Assembly: GCA_016705365.1 (NCBI GenBank)
Contig: JADIYI010000009.1
Coordinates: 1 to 64,000, forward strand
Reading direction: 5' to 3'
DNA: 64,000 nucleotides
DNA from: Gammaproteobacteria bacterium
GTDB taxonomy: Bacteria; Pseudomonadota; Gammaproteobacteria; Pseudomonadales; UBA5518
Below the pieces are notes generated by a model. That model was given only the letters and a program-made list of their open reading frames with translations, had not been told where the DNA came from and searched no databases. Below are positions 41,355 to 50,129 of this stretch, piece after piece (within the stretch, counting starts at the first letter, position 1; the number at the start of each line of letters is the position of its first letter). The position numbers and the translations under genes are program-made.

Positions 41355-42169
41355 GGCCGCGCCCCCTTCACATCGCGCTCGATCTGCGGCGACACCGTGC
41401 CGGAGTCCAGACGCAGACCCGCGCCCGCATAACCCTTGTTGACGATGCAGCCTGTCGACTTGCCCCGCCGCAGCACGAACCTGGAAGCCACGCGATGGAT
41501 CACCACATCGCCGGAATCCATCGAGAAATTCAGCAGCGACTCGGAGCCGTCCTCGTTGCGCACGAAGATCGCCGGGATCTCGGATCGGTCGCCGAAGGTG
41601 ATCCGCGTGTGCACGCCATCGTCGGAGGTCGCCACCGGCTGCAAGCTGCGGTTGCCGCAGTACCAGTAGTCGCGGTTTCGGGGCCGCGCGGCATCCGCGG
41701 CGGCGAGGTCGCGATCAACCTTCGCCTGCGGGTCGTCCCCGCTCGCGGTTCGTACGGGGGGATAGGTGAACCGCACGGCATACATGACCTCATCGGTCAG
41801 CCGGTTCGGAGCGCGCGCGGCGACCGTGTAGTCGAAGCGATACGCGCGCCTGTCGGTGAACACGACGAGGTTCGTGGACACGATGGCTGCGCGCGGCTTC
41901 AGCAGCACCGAGCTGCCATGCGCATCCACGGTCACGCCCTCCAGGTCACCGCCACCGGTTCCGGCGAACCGCTCGCCATCCTCGAAGATCAGCTCGACCG
42001 CATAGCCCACGAACCCGTAGAGCTTGTAGACCTGATCGGGGTTGTAGGCGGCAGTGCGCACGCGCGCGTCCACCTGGCCGCGCACCGGGACCGATTCGGC
42101 CTGGCCTACGGAGCCCAGCAACAGGCCCGACAGCAACATCACACCGGCCACGATGCGCTCGTATTTCAC
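41351..42169 (-). CDS. virB9: VirB9/TrbG T4SS outer-membrane complex protein
   Basis: 272 aa from a GTG at 42169 (start read as fMet, then KYERIVAGVMLLSGLLLGSV), whose GTGA overlaps the virB8 stop. A signal peptide ends at QAESVP. The N-terminal domain includes VRTAAYNPDQVYKLYGFVG, and the C-terminal domain NRDYWYCGNRSLQPVATSDDG, then FVRNEDGSESLLNFSM and DVVIHRVASRFVLRRG. It partners VirB7 and VirB10 in the outer-membrane core. The frame remains open far upstream, but that part is antisense-like overlap with virB8. Confidence 0.92.
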   Translation of the reverse strand: MKYERIVAGVMLLSGLLLGSVGQAESVPVRGQVDARVRTAAYNPDQVYKLYGFVGYAVELIFEDGERFAGTGGGDLEGVTVDAHGSSVLLKPRAAIVSTNLVVFTDRRAYRFDYTVAARAPNRLTDEVMYAVRFTYPPVRTASGDDPQAKVDRDLAAADAARPRNRDYWYCGNRSLQPVATSDDGVHTRITFGDRSEIPAIFVRNEDGSESLLNFSMDSGDVVIHRVASRFVLRRGKSTGCIVNKGYAGAGLRLDSGTVSPQIERDVKGARP

Positions 42170-42909
42170 GGCGCACTCCCGGCGGCCGTCGCAGCAGTGG
42201 CGGACGGCGGACTCGCCTGCTCGGGCTGCGTGGCCTCCGCCTCGGTCCGGATGTCGACGATCTTGAATCCCAGTGGATTCCAGCGGCGCATCCGCGGGTC
42301 CTTGGACGGCGCACCGTAGACATACTGGACTGTCGAGATCCAGTAGCTGCGCTGCTCGTTGCCGTTGCCCGTGCGAAGCGCCTTCACGTACCGGACCTGC
42401 GCCAGATCCTCCGTGCCACTGCCGCGCTTGAAGAACGTGATCGAGCTGACCTGCACGCGCACGCTGGAACCGTCCTTGTGGCGGTTCAGCGGCGACTCCG
42501 GATTGCTCCGGTCCCACAGCGTCATCCACTCCTGATGGCGCGCCGGCCCGTGGAAACTCGAACACTCCTCGTAATCGCTCTCGGCGGTCGAGAAGTTGAA
42601 ACGCTCGCACACGGTCAGATAGTGGTCGAGGAAGTATCGGGTCACCACCTCCGGCATGGCCGCCTGGCCGGCGAACACGGGCACCACGTCCACGATGCCG
42701 GTTGCGTTGTCGACGCGGATCACGAACGGGTCCACACGCTTCAGCGGCATCAGCAACACCAGCGCGAAGATCGCTGCCACCGCGAGCACGCAGGCGCCGA
42801 CAGCAACGCGCCACGCCGTGCGCACACTGCGCTCGCTTGCCGCCACGCGATCAGCGTCCCAGGACGCGGCCTCCGCGAAGTACGCCTGCAGGGCGGCATC
42901 GCGCTTCAT
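42166..42909 (-). CDS. virB8: VirB8/TrbF T4SS bitopic membrane protein
   Basis: 247 aa from ATG 42909 (MKRDAALQAYFAEAASWDAD). One TM follows (VAVGACVLAVAAIFALVLLM, about 38-57). The periplasmic NTF2-like domain contains PFVIRVDNATGIVDVVPVF, RYFLDHYLTVCERFNFSTAE and SYWISTVQYVYG, with RRWNPLGFKIVDI near the end. It nucleates T4SS assembly. It overlaps the lipoprotein gene upstream by ATGA. Confidence 0.92.
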   Translation of the reverse strand: MKRDAALQAYFAEAASWDADRVAASERSVRTAWRVAVGACVLAVAAIFALVLLMPLKRVDPFVIRVDNATGIVDVVPVFAGQAAMPEVVTRYFLDHYLTVCERFNFSTAESDYEECSSFHGPARHQEWMTLWDRSNPESPLNRHKDGSSVRVQVSSITFFKRGSGTEDLAQVRYVKALRTGNGNEQRSYWISTVQYVYGAPSKDPRMRRWNPLGFKIVDIRTEAEATQPEQASPPSATAATAAGSAP

Positions 42910-43085
42910 GGGGTCTGCTCTCTTGCCGGATTGACTGCGGCAGGCGCGCTCACCGGCACGGGTGCGTTGATCGGTCGCAACCGGCCGTCGCAGTCCACGC
43001 GCCGCGCCTGCGTGCTGCATCCAGTCACGAGTCCTGCCATGACGGCGGAAAGTGCGAGCGCAACTGTTGCCTTGATCCTTGGCAT
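42906..43085 (-). CDS. Small VirB7-like lipoprotein
   Basis: 59 aa from ATG 43085 (MPRIKATVALALSAVMAG); an ATG 9 nt upstream is also possible. The lipobox LVTGCSTQ places the lipid-attached cysteine near residue 23. The mature part is short, with a second cysteine (RVDCDGRLRP) and a proline/valine-rich end (NAPVPVSAPAAVNP). Size and position between virB6 and virB8 are those of VirB7, which stabilises VirB9. Confidence 0.75.
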   Translation of the reverse strand: MPRIKATVALALSAVMAGLVTGCSTQARRVDCDGRLRPINAPVPVSAPAAVNPAREQTP

Positions 43086-43090
43086 GGCGA

Positions 43091-44122
43091 TCACCCGTAC
43101 TTCAGTGTGTTCTGGCGCGGACGCTTCTCGCGGGCCATGCGGGCGCCGATGAGTCGCTGGCCTGCTTTGCGGGTCATGCTGTCCCAGCGGCTCTTGTCCT
43201 GGTCCAGGAATGCGCCCCGGGAGAACTCCCCCATCTTCCCGAGACCGGAGCGGCCCACACCCATGCCCATTCGCAGCACGTTGCCGACGGCACCGAAGCC
43301 CGAGAGCGCGATGCCGCTCGCCATGCCCTGCGCCATCGACGGCACCTGCCGCATGATCAGGAACGTGAGCGCCGCGGCCGCGCAGACCTGCAGCGCATTG
43401 GCGATGCCGATGCCCCCGCCAGCCGCGACCGCCGACTCCGCGGCCGTGGAGATCACCTGCAGCATCAGCGCCGCGACCAGGATCGTCAGGACGGCGAGGA
43501 ACGCATAGTTGCTGAGCTGCGCGAGCCAGGCCTCGAAGAACCTTTTGCTGGAGTCGAAGAACAGCAGCGCGAGGAAGATCGGCCCCATGGCAAGCAGCAC
43601 GGCCAGCGCGATGCGGCTCATCGCAAGCAGGAACATGGTGTAGACGGCGGTGAGCCCGACGATCAGGTAGATCGCAAGTGCGCCGAAGTAGAAGACGATG
43701 TCCCGCCCGAATATCTCGCCCTTCTCCATCAGCAGCGTGGCGGCATCGTCCCCGTCGAAGAAGATCTCATCGACCACGGCAACGGGCTGGAACGCCGGCC
43801 CACCGGGATTGCGCGCGGCAATGATCGACGCCGCCAGTTCTGTGGGGGCGTTGAAGAACGTGTCGACGAACACATCGTTGTAGAGCCACAGCTGCAGCGA
43901 CAGCCCCAGCACCACACCGAGCGTCAGCAGCCGCTTCGCTCCCTCGATGAACGGCTCCTCGATCCTGCCAGTCAGCTGCAGGTATCCCCAGACGATGACG
44001 TAGAGGACGCCGAGCGTGACGATGACCGGCTCGAGGATGCCGGCGATCACGGCGAGGGTCTGCCCGATGTACGCGTTCAGGATGCCGGTCAGCCACGCGT
44101 TGAACTCGCCGAAGAAGCCCAT
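43091..44122 (-). CDS. virB6: VirB6/TrbL polytopic membrane protein
   Basis: 343 aa with about six TM segments: LAVIAGILEPVIVTLGVLYV, LTLGVVLGLSLQLWLY, IVFYFGALAIYLIVGLTAVY, FLLAMSRIALAVLLAMGPIF, FLAVLTILVAALMLQVIS and VCAAAALTFLIMRQVP. The C-terminal tail is basic (KAGQRLIGARMAREKRPRQN). It forms part of the inner-membrane T4SS platform. It starts 3 nt after the EexN-like gene stop. Confidence 0.9.
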   Translation of the reverse strand: MGFFGEFNAWLTGILNAYIGQTLAVIAGILEPVIVTLGVLYVIVWGYLQLTGRIEEPFIEGAKRLLTLGVVLGLSLQLWLYNDVFVDTFFNAPTELAASIIAARNPGGPAFQPVAVVDEIFFDGDDAATLLMEKGEIFGRDIVFYFGALAIYLIVGLTAVYTMFLLAMSRIALAVLLAMGPIFLALLFFDSSKRFFEAWLAQLSNYAFLAVLTILVAALMLQVISTAAESAVAAGGGIGIANALQVCAAAALTFLIMRQVPSMAQGMASGIALSGFGAVGNVLRMGMGVGRSGLGKMGEFSRGAFLDQDKSRWDSMTRKAGQRLIGARMAREKRPRQNTLKYG

Positions 44123-44125
44123 GCC

Positions 44126-44401
44126 TCAACGCCTCCCGCTGGGATCGAGGCCCACCGGCCCCTGGTCCCGCAGCGAGCCGTGGCTTTCCAGCCGTTCGGC
44201 CTCTCGTGCATTGACGCAGTCCGGCGTCTGGCCGAGCCCGCCCGGATCGTTCAGGCACCGGGTGAACACATCGCGCCGCAGCGTCGCATCGGCGCGGTAG
44301 TCGGAAACAGTGTGCTCAGCGACGGGCGGTCCCGGCGCGCAGGACACGGCCGCCCCGACGAGCGTGGCCAGAAGGATCAACACGAGCATGCCGCGTGACA
44401 T
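44126..44401 (-). CDS. EexN-like lipoprotein
   Basis: 91 aa. The signal sequence MSRGMLVLILLATLVGAAVSC ends in a lipobox (AVSC). Then HTVSDYRADATLRRDVFTRC, NDPGGLGQTPDCVNAREAER follow, with two conserved cysteines, the pattern of EexN family entry-exclusion lipoproteins encoded next to virB5/virB6. It would hinder redundant transfer into cells that already carry the element. Confidence 0.75.
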   Translation of the reverse strand: MSRGMLVLILLATLVGAAVSCAPGPPVAEHTVSDYRADATLRRDVFTRCLNDPGGLGQTPDCVNAREAERLESHGSLRDQGPVGLDPSGRR

Positions 44402-44407
44402 GGCGAC

Positions 44408-45118
44408 CTACGGATTGAGGCCGACGGCGGGGAGGCGGCGCAGCGAGCCAAAGTTGCTGATCGCCAGTTCCCGCGCCCGCTGCTCCTGGGCGCGCTGCTC
44501 GGCCTCCGCCGCCTGGTTGAGCACCATCAGCTTCGTGTGCTCGTTCTGGAGCATGGCCTGCTCGGCGCCGATCCTCGCCTGAAGGTCAAGGACCGCCTTG
44601 GCGTCCGTGGCCCGGGGGATGGCGTCGATCAACCCCTGCAGGGATGCGAATCGCTGGCTGCTGGCCTGCAGGGCTTCGCGGCTGGTGGCCTGCAGCAGCG
44701 CCACGGAACGGCGCGCCGCTTCGAGCTGCTCGACCTGCTCGGGGGACATCCGTGCCGTCTGCGCCGGGGTCAGCACCGTCACATCCCGGATCGCGGCCTG
44801 GATCTGCGCGCTGAGGGCCGCGTAGCTCGCCTGCGCCCCGCGCAGCGTGGCTTCGAGCGTCGCCCAGTCCGCCGGCAGGTAGTTTCGCGTAACGCCCGAG
44901 AGCAGCTGCTCCATGCCGCGCTGCCCCGTCAGCGACTGGAACTGCTGCTGGGCCTGGGTGAGCTGGTTGCGGGCCGTGGTCAACTGGTTCTGCAGGACCT
45001 GCAGCTGCTGGGCCATCTGCACAATGGCGCGAATATCGATCACGGGCATCGCCGCGTGGCCGACCGACGTACACAGGACGCAGGCGATAGCGCCGACAAG
45101 TGCGTTGGATACTTTCAC
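44408..45118 (-). CDS. virB5: VirB5/TrbJ-like T4SS minor pilus protein
   Basis: 236 aa from a GTG at 45118 (KVSNALVGAIACVLCTSVGH), overlapping the virB4 stop as GTGA. A signal peptide is cleaved after VGHAAMPV-like residues. The mature protein is almost wholly helical and coiled-coil (VQMAQQLQVLQNQLTTARNQ, LTQAQQQFQSLTGQRG), ending ISNFGSLRRLPAVGLNP. TrbJ/VirB5 proteins sit at the pilus tip. The frame also stays open far upstream of the GTG, where it is antisense to the virB4 coding pattern, so the shorter start is used. Confidence 0.85.
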   Translation of the reverse strand: MKVSNALVGAIACVLCTSVGHAAMPVIDIRAIVQMAQQLQVLQNQLTTARNQLTQAQQQFQSLTGQRGMEQLLSGVTRNYLPADWATLEATLRGAQASYAALSAQIQAAIRDVTVLTPAQTARMSPEQVEQLEAARRSVALLQATSREALQASSQRFASLQGLIDAIPRATDAKAVLDLQARIGAEQAMLQNEHTKLMVLNQAAEAEQRAQEQRARELAISNFGSLRRLPAVGLNP

Positions 45119-47564
45119 GATGACTTCTCCGGTGTGAGAAATGAGGGCAGCCACTGCCGCGGGTCGGGACCGGTCCGCGCGATGAGCCGTTGCAGCTCCT
45201 CGACGGTGCTCGCCCGCCCCGAGATGACTTTCAGCTCCGCGTCGAACCCCTTGAGGTCGAGCTGGCAGACCACCGAGTAGTGGCCCTGCTTGATGAGGAA
45301 CTGCCGCGAGCCTGGCTCGATCTGCTCCTTGATGAGCTTGAACTCCCGCTCCGACAGGCCGAATCCCTCGATGTACTCGGCTGCGTTGGCATCCGGATTC
45401 GGGAACAGGATCTTGGTCGGGGTCTGCTCGATGATCGTGCGGCTGATCGGGCTGTCGAGCACGTCGCTCGCGCTCTGCGTCGCGAGGCACATCACGCCGT
45501 TGAGCTTGCGCCAGGTCTTCGGGCCGTCCTTGGCGAACCCCTCGAAAGAAGGATCGGACAACAGCTTCCAGAACTCGTCCATCCAGCAGACGAACTTGCG
45601 ACCATCCAGCAGCTGGCGGATGACGTGGAACAGGTAGAGCGTGACCGGCGCGCGCGTCAGCGCGTTGTCGAGGAACTCGGTTACATCGACGCCGAACAGG
45701 CTGGCCTTCGCCAGTTGCCCAACCAGCGAGTCCTCGGCGTTGTCGAACACCCAGGCATAGTGGCCCTGGGTGCTCTCGCACCAGCGGGCGAGGCGCATGT
45801 GGATGCCCTCAGATCGCGTCGCATCGGTGAACTCGATCAGCCGTGAGAGGCGGCGTGCTGAGGCGTCGAGCGCAAGGGTCCCCATCAACGCCGCGTCGAG
45901 ATCGCCCTCCTCCCGGATCGTCAGCGGGACGGTCCCGCGCACCAGCGCACGCAACCAGACCTTCAGGAACTCGATGGTCTCCGCGGTCGGTGGGAGCTGC
46001 AGCGGATTGAAGCCGGTGGGCACGCCATTCCGCAGCGGCAGATAGGTGCCACCCAGCGCCCGCGTCAGGATGTCGAGGCCCCGGTCCTTGTCGAATATCA
46101 CCTGCGTCACGCCCTGCCGGGCGAGCAGAGTCACGAGAAACCCGATCAGCACGGACTTGCCCGATCCCGTCGGTCCACAGATGAACGTGTGCCCGGTGTC
46201 CTTGCGGCTGCCGCCGTCCGGGTCGTGGGGATCGCTGGCGTGCAGCGAGAAGTAGTAGGGTGAGCGGGCACTGGTGACGAGCAGCGCCAGCGCATCTCCC
46301 CAGTGATTCCCGGTCGGGCGTCCCGCCGGAAAGTTGTGCAGCGGCGCCATCGCACAGAAGTTGCGCGAGGTGATCGGCGCCTTGCGCGGCCTCATCGGGA
46401 AGCAGGCCGGCAGCTGCGCCCAGAACGCCGCCTCCAGCGCCAGATCCTCGCGCGCGGTCGTCATGCCGGTGTCGGCGAGGATCGCCCGCGCCAGCGCCAC
46501 GTCGTCATTCAGTGACTTCAGGCGCTGCTCGTTGGAGTTGCCAGTCTGTCGATCCACCAGCGGCGTCAGCACCTGCAACGTGAAGTGATGATCGCCCATC
46601 ACGAAGTCGTTGGAGGTCAGGTCATCCAGGGCGTCCTTCAGCTGCTCGGCCTGGCTCACCGCGAAGTCGCCGGCATTGGCCATCTGGTTGTACTGCCGCT
46701 GCAGCAGGCCCTGCCCCGCCGCCTTCGTCAGGAACGCGAACGACTGCGTCAGCACGAACTCGAACGGCGCCGAGAGCAGCACGTTGTACATCCCGACCGT
46801 CGTCGGCGAGGCGTACTCCTTGATGCCGAGAATCGCTCCGAAGCGCGTCTGGGTCGGAAGGCGGTACTCGATGGTCTCGCTGCCGAAGATGATCCGCGTG
46901 GTCGCTAGCACTTCGTCGAGCGGTGCCGTTGGCAGCGGCACGGGCGACAGGTCCGCATTCACCAGCTGACCGAAGAACTCCAGCACACGCGAATACAGGC
47001 GTCCGCTGGACTCGTAGACGCCGAGCCGCTCAGGATCGTAGCGGGCAAGTGAGGAGCCCACGGTCTGCGCGAGCTTCTCGCAGGCATCGAGCGCATCGGT
47101 GTGTTCCGCGAGCCGATGTTCTCCTGCCTTGGCGCTAAGCAAGCGCGCCACCAGATTCGGAGCCGCGCCAGCAATCGGCCGGTAGGCCACCGACAGGTAC
47201 AGCTCGTTGACCATCAGGGTCTCAGTGGACAACCGGGCCTGGTAGCGGCCGGCAAGCCGCTCGGCGAAATCTGCCGCCGCCGAGTCGTCATGGTCTTTCC
47301 GGACCGAACCCGCTCGCGCCGACGGATCACGTGCATCCACAGGGCGACGTTCGGCGCGGCGATGTTCCGCCACAGCACGTTCAGCCGTTCGTGCCAGTTG
47401 TTCAGCACCTCGTCATCGGCGGTCTCGAAGCTCGCGCCGTCGAGCCGGAACACCTGGACGTAGTCACCTGCCTCCGTCCGCACGACGTGCGGCGAGAGCT
47501 GCACGCGGTACGGGATGCGGAACGCCGCCGGCATCTCACGTCTCAGGGCGGTGGCGCGCTTCAT
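45115..47564 (-). CDS. virB4: VirB4/TrbE conjugal transfer ATPase (one frameshift as assembled)
   Basis: About 817 codons. The ATG at 47564 (MKRATALRREMPAAFRIPYR) overlaps the virB3 stop as ATGA. The N-terminal part runs to HVIRRRERVRSGK, then the frame changes; the A run at 47296-47298 (GGAAAGAC) needs one more A to give SGKDHDDSAAADFAERLAG. The C-terminal ATPase has FICGPTGSGKSVLIGFLVTL (Walker A), VCWMDEFWKLL (Walker B) and VMCLATQSASDVLD. VirB4 energises T4SS assembly and transfer. If the missing base is real, transfer would be lost. Confidence 0.9.
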
Positions 47565-47926
47565 GAGAGCCGCACCGTCGCGATGGCCTTGCGCCGACCG
47601 TGTCGATCCGGCAGGTCGAGTTGCAGCGGGCTGTAGCTCGCGCCCTTCCAGAATCGGATGCTGCTGAAGTACGCAAGGAGTCGGGTCTTGGCCCACATCA
47701 GGAGCAGGTCGAAGTAGCGGGCGTCCCGCGCGCACAGCAGCATGCAGATACCGTGGACCGGCAGCATGATCAGCAGCACCAGCAGGTTCTTCGTCAGGAG
47801 GAAGACCTCCATCGTGAAGGCCGCATTGAGCAGCAGCGCCGCGTACGTCACGCCGAAGCGCATCGGCGGGCGCGTCACCCCGACGAAGAGCGGATCGGCA
47901 GTGACCCCGGCATTGCGCGGTTCCAC
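47561..47926 (-). CDS. virB3: VirB3/TrbD inner-membrane protein
   Basis: 121 aa with the pattern ADPLFVGVTRPPMRFGVTYA, two TM segments (AALLLNAAFTMEVFLLT and LLVLLIMLPVHGICMLLCA) and the conserved RDARYFDLLLMWAKTR, typical of VirB3. It overlaps virB4 (ATGA) and lies 12 nt after virB2. Confidence 0.9.
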   Translation of the reverse strand: MEPRNAGVTADPLFVGVTRPPMRFGVTYAALLLNAAFTMEVFLLTKNLLVLLIMLPVHGICMLLCARDARYFDLLLMWAKTRLLAYFSSIRFWKGASYSPLQLDLPDRHGRRKAIATVRLS

Positions 47927-47938
47927 GGCCGATGCCCC

Positions 47939-48247
47939 CTACACGCCGAACAGGGTCCGAATCCAGGCCACGATCTGCGGTGCGCCGAAGATCGCCGCGA
48001 TGCCGATCAGAGCGCCGATGACCCAGCCCCAGGAGATCCGGCCCACGGCGGCAGCGATGGCGAGCGCGATGACGATCAGCACCGCGACGGGCGTCGCGAT
48101 CGTCAGGGCAAAGGTCACCAGTGAATTGGCGCCGGTGTCGAACGGAGATGCCTGCGCGAAGGCCGCGCCAGGCGTTAGGAGTGCCGCTGCGGCGGCGAGG
48201 CGAACGATCCGTTCGTTGCCTCGGCAAGACTGGGTGCGCTGTTCCAC
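47939..48247 (-). CDS. virB2: VirB2/TrbC pilin
   Basis: 102 aa. A cleavable signal region ends at GAAFAQ. Two hydrophobic helices follow: LVTFALTIATPVAVLIVIALA and ISWGWVIGALIGIAAIFGAP, the VirB2 pilin layout. It is the first gene of the T4SS operon (virB2 to virD4 and the LPD7 genes, minus strand). Confidence 0.88.
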   Translation of the reverse strand: MEQRTQSCRGNERIVRLAAAAALLTPGAAFAQASPFDTGANSLVTFALTIATPVAVLIVIALAIAAAVGRISWGWVIGALIGIAAIFGAPQIVAWIRTLFGV

Positions 48248-48375
48248 GAGTCATCCCCTCCTTCCCCTGGGGATGTCATCGAATCACGCGCGCCGAGCGG
48301 CGAAGCAGTACAGGTTTCCGGGGAAATCCACCTGAAACCCCGCATAACCGAGGGTTTCGGCCAGGAACTCTATTG

Positions 48376-49122
48376 TCATTCCTCCTGCGCAGCGTCCATC
48401 CTAGTCTCAGAAATCAACGGGATGGGGGCGCCACCAGCAGGTTGGGCATGGATCAGCTCTCCGCAGAAATGCAGCTTCGCCTCGCGTCGGAGCGCCTCCA
48501 GTGCGGCGTCGTCCGGCTCGCGTGCTGCCAGCAGGAGATCGCGCCACAAGCGCGGATGGTTGTCCCAGCGCAGGCGCAGGGATTTCGCGCTCTCGACGGC
48601 GAGTGTGCGTACCTGCTGCATCGTCAGGGTGGCGATGCAATCGGCCACGGACGGCGGCATCGCGAAGATCATCGAGGCCACGCTGCGATCCTCGCGGGCC
48701 ACCTGCCAGCCGAACATCAGGGTCTCGAGGGCGAGCCAGTCCCAGCGTGTCGTGGGCGCCGCGCCGTTGACGTGGCTGCGCGCATGCGCGCCGTTGCCCA
48801 CGGCCATTCGCCACCACGCCACGTCGCCGAATCTCAGGTCGACGATCACGAACGGAAAGAGCGACAGGCGTTGTCGCGCGACCGGATCGAGGTGGCGCCA
48901 GAGGTCCCGGTACGAGCCGACGACCGGGAACGGATGGCCCGTCGCGCCGTCGAGCGAAAGCTCCCAGCAGAGTTCGATGAACTGCTGGTTCAGTTGATGG
49001 GCCAGGCCGATCGACCGGGCGCCCTTCCATTTGTGTTGCGAGAGCTGCTGACCGTCCGCCCCCTCTCCGTCGCCAGAATCTTTCGTGCGCACCGTCGCCA
49101 GATCTCCCACACAAAATGGCAT
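48376..49122 (-). CDS. Hypothetical protein, divergent from the FlhC-like regulator
   Basis: 248 aa, not recognised. No TM segment or catalytic motif is obvious. Conserved-looking segments are KWKGARSIGLAHQLNQQFIE, VVGSYRDLWRHLDPVARQRL and WLALETLMFGWQVAREDRSV; the latter part is helical. Size, soluble character and pairing with a FlhC-like gene across 75 bp suggest a partner regulator (as FlhD/SetD pairs with FlhC/SetC), but the sequence shows no FlhD similarity that I can see. Confidence 0.6.
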   Translation of the reverse strand: MPFCVGDLATVRTKDSGDGEGADGQQLSQHKWKGARSIGLAHQLNQQFIELCWELSLDGATGHPFPVVGSYRDLWRHLDPVARQRLSLFPFVIVDLRFGDVAWWRMAVGNGAHARSHVNGAAPTTRWDWLALETLMFGWQVAREDRSVASMIFAMPPSVADCIATLTMQQVRTLAVESAKSLRLRWDNHPRLWRDLLLAAREPDDAALEALRREAKLHFCGELIHAQPAGGAPIPLISETRMDAAQEE

Positions 49123-49152
49123 TGTTGGGAGCCGTCACGGCGGAAACGCCCT

Positions 49153-49183
49153 CAGGTTTCTGGGGCATTTATGGCAGAAACTT
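49153..49183. promoter_or_regulatory. Inverted repeat in the divergent 48376/49198 control region
   Basis: GTTTCTG and CAGAAAC form an inverted pair about 12 nt apart within GGTTTCTGGGGCATTTATGGCAGAAACTT-type sequence, 15-40 nt before the FlhC-like start. It is a possible operator. A similar GGGGTTTCTGCCATTTT sequence lies near 57463 beside the integrase gene. Confidence 0.4.
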
Positions 49184-49197
49184 CAGCAGGTTGACCT

Positions 49198-49746
49198 ATG
49201 GACACCACCAGCGGCGACGCGCGGTTCGACCGCTACTACCGGAGGATTCAATTGGGTCTGCGGCTGCTGTCGCACGGTGCCCGTGCGCAGACCGCTTGTG
49301 ATTGGAGCGGACTCACGCCTGACCGGCTCATCACGCTCAAGCGACGCTGGCTCCCCGATGCCGGCGACGGGTTCCGCGGACCGGCGCCGACTTCCTTTCA
49401 ACCGTTCTTCCGCTCCTCCGTGCGTCTCAGTCATGCGACCGTCTTCACCAGCATTCATCAGGCGGTGTGCCAACGCACCATGTCGCATGGCAAGTCGTGG
49501 GACCTTCAGCCGGGGCTGGAGAACGGCGAGCGGCTGTGCACCGCCTACGAAATCTTCCGCGAGTGGGAGCCATCCGCGGACATGGAATTCGACCAGGCCG
49601 CGCTGCTGGCACGGGGCGCGGCGAGTTCAGAGGACATCGAGTTGTTCCGATGCCTCCACTGCCAGAGCGCCATGCTGATCGACAAATGGGCGCGGCGACG
49701 CGAAGTCTGTTCGGGTTGCCGGGGTCGGCGCTCTGCTAGTCCCTGA
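49198..49746 (+). CDS. FlhC-like transcriptional activator (SetC-type)
   Basis: 182 aa. The N-terminal helices RYYRRIQLGLRLLSHGARAQ and CDWSGLTPDRLITLKRRWLP fit FlhC, as does TVFTSIHQAVCQRTM. The C-terminal zinc site is CLHCQS...EVCSGCRG (two CxxC pairs). FlhC-like proteins of SXT-type ICEs switch on transfer genes, so it may be the master activator here. Its 3' end overlaps the convergent small membrane-protein gene by 11 nt. Confidence 0.75.
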   Translation: MDTTSGDARFDRYYRRIQLGLRLLSHGARAQTACDWSGLTPDRLITLKRRWLPDAGDGFRGPAPTSFQPFFRSSVRLSHATVFTSIHQAVCQRTMSHGKSWDLQPGLENGERLCTAYEIFREWEPSADMEFDQAALLARGAASSEDIELFRCLHCQSAMLIDKWARRREVCSGCRGRRSASP

Positions 49747-50008
49747 CGAGCACCATCAGCGCGAGGTGGTACAGGGCGGCGAACAGTCCGAACCCCAGCG
49801 CCATGCCGGCGATCTGCAGGAACGGGAAGCGCGGACCCACGGCGGAAAGCTCGAAGGCAACGGCCGCCACCAGACCGAAAACCAGCACGAAGGCGCAGAG
49901 GGCGTCCACGATCGGCTTCAGCAGCAGCAGGCCGGCAATCAGCGGGAAAGACACGACTTTCCAGGTCATTCGGGCCGATGCGCCCAGGGCGGGATGAATT
50001 TGCGCCAT
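49736..50008 (-). CDS. Small membrane protein
   Basis: 90 aa; the ATG at 50008 follows GGGAGGCAGG. Two to three TM segments: VVSFPLIAGLLLLKPIVDAL, FVLVFGLVAAVAFEL and FLQIAGMALGFGLFAALYHL. No family was recognised. It is divergent from abiEi across the AbiE operator region, so both may share control. Confidence 0.6.
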   Translation of the reverse strand: MAQIHPALGASARMTWKVVSFPLIAGLLLLKPIVDALCAFVLVFGLVAAVAFELSAVGPRFPFLQIAGMALGFGLFAALYHLALMVLVRD

Positions 50009-50040
50009 GCCTGCCTCCCGGTTCGGATACCACGCAAAAT

Positions 50041-50129
50041 AGTCACTAATAGTGACTATAAATCACATTCCATAAACCTCGACTTGTCAATGGTTTACGG
50101 AATGCCTATTTTAGTCACCATGGGTGACT
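50041..50129. promoter_or_regulatory. abiE promoter and operators
   Basis: Operator 1 AGTCACTA-A-TAGTGACT (50041-50057) and operator 2 AGTCACC-ATG-GGTGACT (50113-50129) share the half site AGTCAC; the second contains the abiEi start codon. Between them ATTCCATAAACC (50067-50078) pairs with GGTTTACGGAAT (50092-50103). TTGTCA (50084-50089) with 17-nt spacing to TATTTT (50107-50112) would start transcription at the ATG. Confidence 0.7.

Noticed and set aside
35772..44398. Long plus-strand frames opposite LPD7, virD4, virB11 and virB6 genes
   Set aside because: The composition (His/Arg/Gln-rich, no domains) and perfect overlap with recognised T4SS genes mark them as shadows.
41351..45781. Upstream extensions of the virB9 and virB5 frames (487 and 457 codons)
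   Set aside because: The added parts are out-of-frame readings of virB8 and virB4; GTG starts overlapping the previous stops give normal sizes and signal peptides.
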